Shown piece after piece: positions 17,058 through 25,493 of a stretch of 64,000 bases of DNA. This stretch comes from Xanthomonas sp. DAR 35659. Lineage in GTDB: Bacteria > Pseudomonadota > Gammaproteobacteria > Xanthomonadales > Xanthomonadaceae. The stretch lies in NCBI RefSeq assembly GCF_041242975.1, contig NZ_CP162488.1, positions 3,338,001 to 3,402,000 on the forward strand, written 5' to 3'. Position 1 is the stretch's first letter, and every line of letters starts with the position of its first letter. Below the pieces are notes generated by a model. The model did not search any database. It was not told where the DNA came from and worked only from the letters and a program-made list of their open reading frames with translations. The position numbers and the translations under genes are program-made.

Positions 17058-18611
17058 TCAGGCGGTGCGGTAGTGGTCGACCATGCGGTAGCGGCGCGCG
17101 TACAGGCCGAACAGCAGCGCGGCGACCAGGGCGAAGGCGGCGAAGAAGAACATCAGGAACGCGGCTTCGCTGAGTCCGGTGCTGCCGATGTGCGCGGTGA
17201 CGGTGTCGTTGCGCACCGCCGCGTTGGACAGCAGCACCCACAGGTTGCCGACCGTGGTGGTCAGGTTCCAGAAGCTCATCACCACGCCCTTCATCGACTG
17301 CGGCGCCTGGCTATAGGCGAACTCCAGCCCGGTCGCCGAGACCAGCACCTCGCCGAAGGTGAGCAGCGCATACGGCAGGATCTGCCAGGCGATGGACAGC
17401 GCGTCGCCGCCGTCCATGGCCACCTGCAGCGTGCCGACCACGATCCAGGCCAGACCGCTGAAGGCGATGCCGGCGGTCATCCGCCGCAGCGCGGTCGGCT
17501 CGTAGCCGCGGCGGCGCAGCAGCGGGTACAGCACCAGGTTGTTGAACGGGATCAGCAGCATCACCAGGGCCGGATTCAGCGCCTGCATCTGCGAGGCGCT
17601 GAACCATTCCGGCATGCGCATTTGCTGGCCCTGCAGCACCCAGGTCGAGGCCTTCTGGTCGAACAGCGAGAAGAACGGCGTCACCAGCGCGAACACCACC
17701 AGCACCCGCAGCACCGCGCGCACGCCGTCCACCGCCGCGTCCGGATGCAGCGCGCGGGCGCGCTCCAGTTGCCACCAGGTGCCGCCGCCGATGCCGGCCA
17801 GCAGCGACACCAGCGCCAGGCACAGGCAGATCACGATGCCCAGCGTCGGCACCAGCGCGGCACTGGCCACCGCCAGCGCCACCGCGACCACCGCCAGCGC
17901 CAGGCCCGGACGCCCCTGCCCCGGCGCGCGCGCCAGCAGCGCGCTGCGCACCACCTGGGCGAAGCCGTGCGGGTCCTTGGGCGGCAACGGCACCCGCACG
18001 TAGCGGTGGCGCCCGGCCCAGAACACCAGCGTGGCCACGAACATCAGGATGCCGGGAATGCCGAACGCCCAGCCCGGGCCGAGGTTCTTCAGCGCCAGCG
18101 GGATCAGCAGCGAGGCGAACAGCGAGCCGAAGTTGATGATCCAGTAGAACGCGTCGAACACCACCTTGGCCAACTGCTTGTTGGACTGGTCGAACTGGTC
18201 GCCCATGAACGAGGCCACCAACGGCTTGATCCCGCCCGCGCCCAGCGCGATCAGGCCCAGGCCGAGGAAGAAGCCGTTGCGGTGGCCCTCGAACAGCGCC
18301 AGGCAGGCATGGCCGACGCAGTAGACCAGGCTGAACCACAGGATGGTGCTGTACTTGCCGAAGAAGCGGTCGGCCAGCCAGCCGCCGAGCAGCGGGAAGA
18401 AATACACGCCGATCATGAAGCTGTGCATGATGTGCTTGGCCTCGGCCTCGCGGCCGGGCGCGGTCACTTCCTGCAGCAGCAGCGAGGTGATCAGGAACTG
18501 CACCAGGATGTTGCGCATCCCGTAGAAGCTGAAGCGCTCGCAGGCCTCGTTGCCGATGATGTAGGGAATCTGGCGCGGCATCCGCGCGCCGGCGCGTGCT
18601 TGCGCGCTCAT
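17058..18611 (-). CDS. POT/PTR2-family proton-dependent oligopeptide transporter
   Basis: A 517-residue major facilitator protein for di- and tripeptide uptake. The family N-terminal motif is seen as GNEACERFSFYGMRNILVQFL, including the ExxERFxYYG-type signature. The second signature region is GDQFDQSNKQLAKVVFDAFYWIINFGSL. About twelve to fourteen helices can be recognised. Next to it on the opposite strand is a secreted carboxypeptidase, so peptide digestion and peptide uptake genes are side by side. The start is the ATG at 18611. Confidence 0.93.
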   Translation of the reverse strand: MSAQARAGARMPRQIPYIIGNEACERFSFYGMRNILVQFLITSLLLQEVTAPGREAEAKHIMHSFMIGVYFFPLLGGWLADRFFGKYSTILWFSLVYCVGHACLALFEGHRNGFFLGLGLIALGAGGIKPLVASFMGDQFDQSNKQLAKVVFDAFYWIINFGSLFASLLIPLALKNLGPGWAFGIPGILMFVATLVFWAGRHRYVRVPLPPKDPHGFAQVVRSALLARAPGQGRPGLALAVVAVALAVASAALVPTLGIVICLCLALVSLLAGIGGGTWWQLERARALHPDAAVDGVRAVLRVLVVFALVTPFFSLFDQKASTWVLQGQQMRMPEWFSASQMQALNPALVMLLIPFNNLVLYPLLRRRGYEPTALRRMTAGIAFSGLAWIVVGTLQVAMDGGDALSIAWQILPYALLTFGEVLVSATGLEFAYSQAPQSMKGVVMSFWNLTTTVGNLWVLLSNAAVRNDTVTAHIGSTGLSEAAFLMFFFAAFALVAALLFGLYARRYRMVDHYRTA

Positions 18612-18790
18612 GCGCGATTTCCCGTCGATGGTTCGCTCGTCACAGGCCCAGGTCCCGGCAAAATTTTCAGAAGGTTACCCGATCGTTGCAGGCGAATCGA
18701 ACCGCCTCATGGCGCCTGCGCGGCGTGCGGGTGCTTTCGCAAATGGCGCGCTGCACGCATCATGGGGGTCTGTCCCGAGACGATGCGGCA
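18612..18790. promoter_or_regulatory. Divergent promoter region of the peptide transporter and M14 peptidase
   Basis: 179 bases separate two divergent genes. An AT-richer patch at about 18658-18678 (AAAATTTTCAGAAGG) stands out in this GC-rich DNA and probably belongs to a promoter. No operator could be assigned. Confidence 0.45.
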
Positions 18791-20563
18791 ATGATCCGAC
18801 CCTGGCTGGCCCCTTTCCTGCTGTCGATGCTGCTGTGCAGCATGCCAGTGCTGGCCAGCGCCACGGACCTCGCCACCGACGCCGAGCGCAGCGGGTTCGC
18901 GCGCACCGGGCGCTATGCCGAGACCATCGCGCTGTGCGAGGCCTTCGCCCAGCGCTACCCGCAGGCGGTGCGCTGTTTCAACTTCGGCACCACGCCCGAG
19001 GGGCGGCCGATGAAGGCGCTGGCCGTGTCCACCTCCGGCGCGCTCGATGCCGCCGCGGCGCAGGCGCGCAAACTGCCGGTGGTGTTGATCCAGGGCGGCA
19101 TCCACGCCGGCGAGATCGACGGCAAGGACGCCGGCTTCCTGGCGCTGCGCGAACTGCTCGACGGCAAGGCCGCGCGCGGCGCGCTGGACAAGCAGGTGTG
19201 GGTGTTCGTGCCGGTGTTCAACGTCGACGGCCACGAGCGCTTCGGCGCCTGGAACCGCCCCAACCAGCGCGGCCCGGAGCAGATGGGCTGGCGCACCACC
19301 GCGCAGAACCTCAATCTCAACCGCGACTACGTCAAGGCCGACGCGCCGGAGATGCAGGCGATGCTGCGCCTGGTCGGACAATGGGATCCGTTGCTGTACG
19401 TGGACCTGCACGTCACCGACGGCGCGCAGTTCGAGCACGACGTGTCGGTGCAGGTGGAACCGCTGCACGCCGGCGACGCCGCGCTGCGCGGCGACGGCCT
19501 GCGCCTGCGCGACGGCGTGCTCGCCGACCTCAAGCGCCAGGGTTCGCTGCCGCTGCCCTACTACCCCTCGTTCGTGGTCAACGACGACCCGGCCTCCGGC
19601 TTCGCCGACGACGTGGCCACGCCGCGTTTCTCGCACGGCTACTTCCAGTTGCGCAACCGCTTCGGCGTGCTGGTCGAAACCCATTCGTGGAAGCCGTATC
19701 CGCAGCGCGTGCGCATCACCCGCAACACCATCGTCTCGGTGCTGCAGCAGGTGGCGCGCAATGGCGCCCGCTGGCGCGCCGATGCGCTGGCCGCCGACGC
19801 GCGCGCGCAGCGCCTGGGCGGGCAGACGCTGGCGCTGGACTACCGCACCACCGAGGCCTCGCATCTGGTGGACTTCCGCGGCTACGCCTACACCCGCACG
19901 CTCTCGCCGGTGTCGGGCGCGCTGATGACCCGCTACGACGAGCGCACCCCACAGATCTGGCGCGTGCCGCTGCGCGACCAGATCGTGCCCAGCGTCGAAG
20001 TGGTCGCGCCGCGCGGCGGCTATCTGGTGCCGGCGGCGCGGGCCGCGCTGGTCGCGGCCAAGCTGCAGCAGCACGGCATCGCCTTCCGCACCCTGGACCA
20101 CGACGCCACCTTGCCGGTGCAGACCTTCCGCGCCGACGCCGCCAGCTTCGCCGCGCGCTCGTCCGAAGGCCACCAGCGGCTCAGCGTCGAGGGCACCTGG
20201 GCGCCGGAGACACGCACGCTCGGCGCCGGCGCGCTGTTCGTGCCGATCGCCCAGCCCAAGGCGCGGCTGCTGATGGCGCTGCTGGAACCGCAGGCGCCGG
20301 ACTCGCTGCTGCAGTGGGGCGAGTTCAACAGCGCGTTCGAGCGCACCGAGTACATGGAAGACTATGTCGCCGAGGACGTGGCCCGGCAGATGCTGGCCAG
20401 CGACCCGGCGCTGAAGGCCGAGTTCGAGCGCAAGCTCGAGCAGGACGCCGACTTCGCCAAGGATCCGCATGCGCGGCTGGAGTTCTTCTACCGCCGCCAT
20501 TCCTCCTGGGATGCGCAGTACCGGCTGTACCCGGTGATGCGCAGCGACGAAGCGCCCTCCTAG
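18791..20563 (+). CDS. Secreted M14-family zinc carboxypeptidase
   Basis: A 590-residue exported metallocarboxypeptidase. A signal peptide (MIRPWLAPFLLSMLLCSMPV, cut near ASA) precedes the catalytic domain. The HxxE zinc motif is in GGIHAGEIDGKDAGFLALRE, and FVPVFNVDGHERFGAWNRP and NLNLNRDYVKADAPEMQAML follow as in M14 proteins with a DUF2817-like core. Later VDLHVTDGAQFEHD supplies the third zinc His. It would trim C-terminal residues from peptides in the periplasm or outside, beside a peptide transporter on the other strand. The start is the ATG at 18791, which begins the signal peptide. Confidence 0.9.
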   Translation: MIRPWLAPFLLSMLLCSMPVLASATDLATDAERSGFARTGRYAETIALCEAFAQRYPQAVRCFNFGTTPEGRPMKALAVSTSGALDAAAAQARKLPVVLIQGGIHAGEIDGKDAGFLALRELLDGKAARGALDKQVWVFVPVFNVDGHERFGAWNRPNQRGPEQMGWRTTAQNLNLNRDYVKADAPEMQAMLRLVGQWDPLLYVDLHVTDGAQFEHDVSVQVEPLHAGDAALRGDGLRLRDGVLADLKRQGSLPLPYYPSFVVNDDPASGFADDVATPRFSHGYFQLRNRFGVLVETHSWKPYPQRVRITRNTIVSVLQQVARNGARWRADALAADARAQRLGGQTLALDYRTTEASHLVDFRGYAYTRTLSPVSGALMTRYDERTPQIWRVPLRDQIVPSVEVVAPRGGYLVPAARAALVAAKLQQHGIAFRTLDHDATLPVQTFRADAASFAARSSEGHQRLSVEGTWAPETRTLGAGALFVPIAQPKARLLMALLEPQAPDSLLQWGEFNSAFERTEYMEDYVAEDVARQMLASDPALKAEFERKLEQDADFAKDPHARLEFFYRRHSSWDAQYRLYPVMRSDEAPS

Positions 20564-20640
20564 CGCCGACCGGTTCACCCCTCCCCCCCAACTCCCCCGA
20601 TGCGATCTCCCTTAGCTGCCGAAGAGGCCTCACGCCCCCC

Positions 20641-23625
20641 ATGAAAACGTTTTCAGGACTTCTTTGCCTGGCGCTCGCGCTGGCCTGGCCGGCGTTCGCC
20701 GCGCCCGCGCCCGCGACCGACAAGGACGCACCCACGCTCAGCGTGGTCACGCTGAACCTGTACCACGACAAGCTCGACTGGCCGCAGCGGCGCACCCAGA
20801 TCGTGCAGACCCTGCGCGACCTGCATCCGGACGCGATCGCGCTGGAGGAAGTGCTGCAGCACGACACGTTGCCCAACCAGGCGCAATGGCTGGCCGAGCA
20901 ACTGGGCTACACCTGGTATTTCACCAGCGTCGATCCGCCCGGCGCCGCGCAGCGCTACGGCAACGCACTGCTGACCCGGCGCCCGGTCCTGGCGCGCGAG
21001 CAGATCCGCCTGAACCCGCTCGACGACAGCCGCACGGCCGGACGCCTGCGCCTGGACGTGGACGGCCACGTGGTCAATCTCTACGTCACCCACCTGCACT
21101 GGACCGAGGCCGGCGGCGCGCTGCGCGAGCGTCAGCTGCAGGACCTGCTGGCCTGGGTCGACAAGACCGCGGACGGCGCGCCGTCGCTGCTGGCCGGCGA
21201 CTTCAACGCCAGCGCCGACGCGCCGGAACTGGCGGCGCTGCGCAGCGGCTTCGGCGACAGCTACGGCAGCCTGCACGGCGCCAGGGACAGCCGCGCCGAC
21301 AGCACCTTGAACCCGAAGTTCAATCCGCCCAAGCGCATCGACCATGTGTTCTTCCAGCGCGACAGGTTCGCGCCGGTGAGCAGCCGCATCCTGTTCCGCA
21401 AGCCGGATGCGAACGGCGTGTGGGCCTCCGACCACTTCGGCCTGCTCAGCACCCTGCGCCTGGTGCCGGGCGCGGCGGCCGACCCGCAGCGTCCCTGGAC
21501 CGATCGCAGCCTGTCCCCGGATCGCCGCGCCGCGCTGCTGGTGCAGGCGATGACCCAGGACGAGAAGTTCCAGATGCTGCACAGCTACTTCGGCCTGGGC
21601 AAGGATGGCGGCCCGCTGCCGCCGGGCGCGCTCGGCTCGGCCGGCTTCGTGCCGGCGATCGAACGGCTCGGCATCGCGTCGCAGCAGCTGGCCGACGCCG
21701 GCGTCGGCGTGACCAATCCGGGCAACGTGCGTCCCGGCGATTTCGCGACCGCGATGCCGTCCGGGCCGGCCACCGCCGCCACCTGGAACCGCGAACTGGC
21801 CTTTGCCGGCGGCGCGACCATGGGCCGCGAATCCTGGCAGCAGGGCTTCAATGTGCTGCTGGCCGGCAGCGTCAACCTGCAGCGCGATCCGCGCAACGGC
21901 CGCAACTTCGAGTACGCCGGCGAAGACCCGCTGCTGGCCGGCGTCATGGTCGGCGAGTCGATCCGCGGCGTGCAGAGCCAGCGCGTGGTGTCGACGATGA
22001 AGCACTTCGCGATGAACGACCTGGAGACCGGGCGCAACACCCACAGCGCCGACATCGGCGAACAGGCAATGCACGAATCGGACCTGCTGGCCTTCGAGCT
22101 GGCGCTGCAGATCGGCGAACCCGGTTCGGTGATGTGCTCCTACAACCGCATCAACGGCGTGTACGGTTGCGAGCACGACTACCTGCTCAACCGGGTGCTC
22201 AAGCAGGAGTGGAAGTTCCCCGGCTACGTGATGTCCGACTGGGGCGGCGTGCATAGCGGCTCCAAGGCCGCGCTGGCCGGGCTGGACCAGCAGTCGGCCG
22301 GCGAAGTGTTCGACAAGGCGGTGTACTTCGATGCGCCGCTGCGCCTGGCGGTGGCCGGCGGCACGGTGCCGCAGGCGCGCCTGGACGACATGGTGCGGCG
22401 CATCCTGCGCGCCTTCATCGCCACCGGCAGCTTCGACCACCCGCCGCAGCGGCAGCCGATCGACGCCGAGGCCGGCGGCCGCGCCGCGCAGCGGGTGGTC
22501 GAGGAAGGCACGGTGCTGTTGCGCAACGAGCGGCAGACACTGCCGCTGCCGCGCACGCTGCGCCGCATCGCGGTGATCGGCGGCCATGCCGACAAGGGCG
22601 TGATCGGCGGCGGCGGCTCGTCGATGGTCGGCATCACCGTCAACGGCGGCAACGCGGTGCCGGGCATCGCCCCGACCACCTGGCCGGGCCCGGTGATGTT
22701 CCATCCGTCCTCGCCGCTGCAGGCGCTGCGCCAGGCCTTGCCGGACGCGCGGATCGACTACGCCAGCGGCGACGACGTGGCCGCGGCGGCCAAGCTCGCG
22801 CGCGGCGCCGAGGCGGTGATCGTGTTCGCCACGCAGTGGTCGGCCGAATCGGTGGACCTGCCGGACATCAAGCTGCCCGGCAAGCAGGACGCGCTGATCG
22901 CGGCGATGGCCAAGGCCAATCCGCGCACGGTGGTGGTGCTGGAGACCAACGGCCCGGTGGCGATGCCGTGGCTGCAGCAGGTGCCGGCGGTGCTGGAAGC
23001 CTGGTACCCGGGCATCCGTGGCGGCGAAGCGCTGGCGCGGCTGCTGCTGGGCGACGTCAACCCGTCCGGGCGCCTGCCGGTGACCTGGCTGCGCGACGTG
23101 GCGCAGTTGCCGCGGCCGTCGATCCCGGGGCTGGGCTTCAAGCCGGCGCAACCGCCCGGCGCCAGCGTCGACTACGACATCGAAGGCGCCAACGTCGGCT
23201 ACCGCTGGTTCGCCGCGCGCGGCCTGGAGCCGGTGTACGCGTTCGGCCACGGCCTGTCCTACACCCGCTTCGACTACGCCAACCTGAGCGTGCAGGTGGA
23301 TGGCGCCAACGTCGTCGCCAGCTTCGATGTGCGCAACAGCGGCGAACGCGAGGGCGCCGACGTGCCGCAGCTGTACCTGCGCCTGCCGCAGGGCCGGCAC
23401 ACGCCGATCCGCCTGGTCGGCTGGGACAAGCTCACGCTCAAGCCCGGCGAAACCCGTCGCGTCAGCATCGTCGCCGAGCCCAGGACCCTGGCCGACTACG
23501 ATCCGGCGCAGCGCCAGTGGCGCATCGCCGCCGGCGACTACGAACTGGTGCTGGGCCGCTCGGCGACGCAGGCCGAGGCCACCGCGCCGCTGCGCTTGCA
23601 GGAGACCGTGCTGCCGCGTCCGTGA
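20641..23625 (+). CDS. Fusion protein: secreted EEP (endonuclease/exonuclease/phosphatase) domain plus GH3 beta-glucosidase-like enzyme
   Basis: A single uninterrupted 994-residue frame from a signal peptide (MKTFSGLLCLALALAWPAFA). Residues about 32-275 form an EEP phosphodiesterase domain with LNLYHDK, EEVLQ, THLHW, GDFN (186-189), IDHVF (Asp234) and SDH (263-265), so all usual metal and catalytic residues are present. From about 285 (PWTDRSLSP) it is a family 3 glycoside hydrolase, with KHFAMNDLETGR, the nucleophile Asp533 in VMSDWGG, and a likely acid/base Glu736 in WSAESVDLP. A fibronectin III-like end follows. It would cut a phosphodiester and a beta-glycoside in the same molecule; the natural substrate is unknown. 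No frameshift or second signal peptide is seen at the junction. Confidence 0.92.
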   Translation: MKTFSGLLCLALALAWPAFAAPAPATDKDAPTLSVVTLNLYHDKLDWPQRRTQIVQTLRDLHPDAIALEEVLQHDTLPNQAQWLAEQLGYTWYFTSVDPPGAAQRYGNALLTRRPVLAREQIRLNPLDDSRTAGRLRLDVDGHVVNLYVTHLHWTEAGGALRERQLQDLLAWVDKTADGAPSLLAGDFNASADAPELAALRSGFGDSYGSLHGARDSRADSTLNPKFNPPKRIDHVFFQRDRFAPVSSRILFRKPDANGVWASDHFGLLSTLRLVPGAAADPQRPWTDRSLSPDRRAALLVQAMTQDEKFQMLHSYFGLGKDGGPLPPGALGSAGFVPAIERLGIASQQLADAGVGVTNPGNVRPGDFATAMPSGPATAATWNRELAFAGGATMGRESWQQGFNVLLAGSVNLQRDPRNGRNFEYAGEDPLLAGVMVGESIRGVQSQRVVSTMKHFAMNDLETGRNTHSADIGEQAMHESDLLAFELALQIGEPGSVMCSYNRINGVYGCEHDYLLNRVLKQEWKFPGYVMSDWGGVHSGSKAALAGLDQQSAGEVFDKAVYFDAPLRLAVAGGTVPQARLDDMVRRILRAFIATGSFDHPPQRQPIDAEAGGRAAQRVVEEGTVLLRNERQTLPLPRTLRRIAVIGGHADKGVIGGGGSSMVGITVNGGNAVPGIAPTTWPGPVMFHPSSPLQALRQALPDARIDYASGDDVAAAAKLARGAEAVIVFATQWSAESVDLPDIKLPGKQDALIAAMAKANPRTVVVLETNGPVAMPWLQQVPAVLEAWYPGIRGGEALARLLLGDVNPSGRLPVTWLRDVAQLPRPSIPGLGFKPAQPPGASVDYDIEGANVGYRWFAARGLEPVYAFGHGLSYTRFDYANLSVQVDGANVVASFDVRNSGEREGADVPQLYLRLPQGRHTPIRLVGWDKLTLKPGETRRVSIVAEPRTLADYDPAQRQWRIAAGDYELVLGRSATQAEATAPLRLQETVLPRP

Positions 23626-23633
23626 CGCCGCTT

Positions 23634-23663
23634 GCGTGCACGCGCCATGCGGCGCGTGCACGC
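23634..23663 (+). terminator. Perfect 13-bp hairpin after the EEP-GH3 gene
   Basis: GCGTGCACGCGCC (23634-23646) pairs with 23651-23663 across an ATGC loop, 9 bases after the stop codon. There is no T-run, so it could be a terminator or an mRNA 3' end protector. Confidence 0.55.
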
Positions 23664-23932
23664 GGCACGCATCAGCGTGCCACTGGTCGGCGTGGATCGG
23701 TTTTTCGACATGCTTCGCGGTCGAAGCCACCACGCACCGTGGAGCCGCGCCGTCGCAAGGGCGTCGGCGCGATGCGGGCGGGCGCCCGGTCAGGCGTCCG
23801 CACAGCAGTCATTGCCGCAGCCGTTGCGGCCCGTGAGCCGCGTCGAACGCGGGAAGCGTCACTCGACAAACATGGCCACGGCCTCGCGCCCCGCGCCCTA
23901 CACACGACACTGAGCCGGCTGCCCCTAGCATC
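23664..23932. other. Intergenic region before the second EEP gene
   Basis: Together with the hairpin this gap is about 307 bases. No gene or repeat was found in it. A promoter for the next gene would be here, but no clear -35/-10 pair stands out. Confidence 0.45.
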
Positions 23933-24826
23933 ATGCGCATGACGGGCACCCCACGACGATGGCAGCGCCTGGGCTGGCTGCTGCTGGCCCTGGCCGCCGC
24001 TGCGCGTGCGCAAGCGCCGTCCGATCCCTCGCCCGCGCCGCCCGGCGCCGCGCTCGACGTGGTCAGCCTCAATCTGGACCAGGACCGCGACGACTGGCCG
24101 GCGCGCCGCGTGCGCCTGGTCGAGGTGCTGCAGCGCCTGCGACCGGAGGCCATCGCATTGCAGGAAGTGCTGCAGACCCCCGACCTGCCGAACCAGGCGC
24201 AATGGCTGGCGGCGCAACTCGGGTACCACTGCCATTTCATCAGCCCGGATCCGCCGAGCCGGCCGCAGCGGCGCGGCAACGCCCTGCTGACCCGGTTGCC
24301 GGTGCTGGAGGAGGCGGAAACCCTGCTGCATCCGTTCGAGGACTACAGCGTGGCCGGGCTGGTGCGCGTGGACCTGCACGGGCAGGCGGTGAACCTGTAC
24401 TTCGCCCGCCTGCACGCCACCCGCGAGGGCGGCGCCAGCCGGCGCGAGCAGGCCGACGACCTGATGGCGTGGATCGACGCCACCGCCGAGGGCGTGCCGT
24501 CGCTGCTGGCCGGCGGCTTCTTCGCCGCCGCCGACGCCCCGGACCTGGCGCCGCTGGCCGCGCGCTTCGCCGACAGCGACGCGCGCCTGCGCCGCGCGCG
24601 CGCCGATGCGCCGCGCAACGGCCTGGATCCGCGCATGTTCGCGCTCGCCGCGCAGGCCGACCATGTGTTCTTCGAACCCGAGCGCTTCCGTCCGCTGCGC
24701 AGCGCGCCGCTGCTGCCGCGGACGGCGGGCGCGGCACGCGCGGCCGCGCCGCGCGGTCTGCTGGTGACGATGCAGCCGCTGGATCCGCCGCCGGCGGACG
24801 CGCTGCCGCCGCTACCGGTGCCATGA
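23933..24826 (+). CDS. Secreted EEP-family paralogue lacking catalytic residues (probable pseudoenzyme)
   Basis: A 297-residue exported protein that is clearly homologous to the EEP half of the preceding fusion: VVSLNLDQDRDDWPARR against VVTLNLYHDKLDWPQRR, and LPNQAQWLA shared. The first Asn and the Glu of LQEVLQ are kept. GDFN has become GGFF (194-197), THLHW has become ARLHA, and SDHFGLL has become APRGLL at the end. Loss of the active-site Asp, Asn and the Asp-His pair should abolish metal-dependent hydrolysis. The gene is intact, with a signal peptide (LGWLLLALAAAARA). It looks like a tandem duplicate kept for a binding role, or early decay. Confidence 0.85.
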   Translation: MRMTGTPRRWQRLGWLLLALAAAARAQAPSDPSPAPPGAALDVVSLNLDQDRDDWPARRVRLVEVLQRLRPEAIALQEVLQTPDLPNQAQWLAAQLGYHCHFISPDPPSRPQRRGNALLTRLPVLEEAETLLHPFEDYSVAGLVRVDLHGQAVNLYFARLHATREGGASRREQADDLMAWIDATAEGVPSLLAGGFFAAADAPDLAPLAARFADSDARLRRARADAPRNGLDPRMFALAAQADHVFFEPERFRPLRSAPLLPRTAGAARAAAPRGLLVTMQPLDPPPADALPPLPVP

Positions 24827-24832
24827 CGCCGC

Positions 24833-24858
24833 GCGGGCGCCGACCGCGTGGCGCCCGC
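24833..24858. terminator. Hairpin between convergent EEP paralogue and response regulator genes
   Basis: A 9-bp stem, GCGGGCGCC (24833-24841) with GGCGCCCGC (24850-24858), has an 8-base loop and abuts the response regulator stop codon. It lies between convergent genes and may act in both directions. Confidence 0.5.
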
Positions 24859-25493
24859 TAAAGATCGATGATGCCGCGCTTGAGCGCGATCGCCACCGCA
24901 TGCGTGCGGTCGCGCGCGCCGAGCTTGCACAGGATGTTCTTCATGTGCGCCTTGACCGTTTCCTCGGCGATCGCCAACAGCGCGGCGACGGCCTTGTTGG
25001 AATTGCCCGCCGCCACGCTGCGCAACACCTGGATCTCGCGCGCGGACAGGCTGTCGCCGAGCAGGTGTTCGGCGATGTCCGCCGCCACTTCGGCCTGCAC
25101 CTGGCGGCGCCCGTGGTACACCGCGCGCACCGTCTCGACCAGTTCGCGGCGCAGCGCGCTCTTGAGCAGGTAGCCGCTGGCGCCGGCTTCCAGCGCGCGC
25201 ACCGCCTGCACGTCGCCGCGCGAGGCGGTGACCACCACGATCCGCGCCTGTGGGAATTCCTTGCGCAGCGCGACGATGACGTCGATCCCGCTCATGCCGG
25301 GCAACTGCAGGTCCAGCAGCACCAGGTCCGGACGCAGCGCGCGGTAGGCCTGCAGCGCCTGCAGGCCGTCGGCGGCCTCGCCGACCGACAACAGGTCCGG
25401 CTGCGCCGACAGCACCGCGGCGATGCCGTCGCGCAGCAGCGGATGGTCGTCGACGACGAGGATGCGGATCGGCACGGACGCTACGTCGCTCAC
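24858..25493 (-). CDS. LuxR/NarL-type response regulator
   Basis: A 211-residue two-component regulator. The receiver domain (about 8-125) has the acidic pair VVDDHPLLRDG, the phosphoacceptor Asp in LVLLDLQLPGMSG, and the Lys in GYLLKSALRREL. The C-terminal LuxR helix-turn-helix (about 145-208) reads LSAREIQVLRSVAAGNSNKA and EETVKAHMKNIL. Translation starts at the GTG at 25493, which shares GTGA with the stop of the sensor kinase gene, so kinase and regulator are made together. Target genes are unknown. Confidence 0.94.
   Translation of the reverse strand: MSDVASVPIRILVVDDHPLLRDGIAAVLSAQPDLLSVGEAADGLQALQAYRALRPDLVLLDLQLPGMSGIDVIVALRKEFPQARIVVVTASRGDVQAVRALEAGASGYLLKSALRRELVETVRAVYHGRRQVQAEVAADIAEHLLGDSLSAREIQVLRSVAAGNSNKAVAALLAIAEETVKAHMKNILCKLGARDRTHAVAIALKRGIIDL

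Noticed and set aside
18610..20640. A long upstream extension of the EEP-GH3 frame into the M14 gene region
   Set aside because: It is Arg/Ala/Gly-rich shadow reading of the M14 carboxypeptidase in another frame. The signal peptide at 20641 marks the true start.
20653..23733. A minus-strand open frame of about 1000 codons opposite the EEP-GH3 gene
   Set aside because: Composition is typical of the reverse frame of a GC-rich gene, and the plus-strand frame has clear catalytic motifs.
23933..24826. Calling the second EEP gene a pseudogene
   Set aside because: The frame, signal peptide and overall fold motifs are intact. Only catalytic residues are lost, so pseudoenzyme is the better description.
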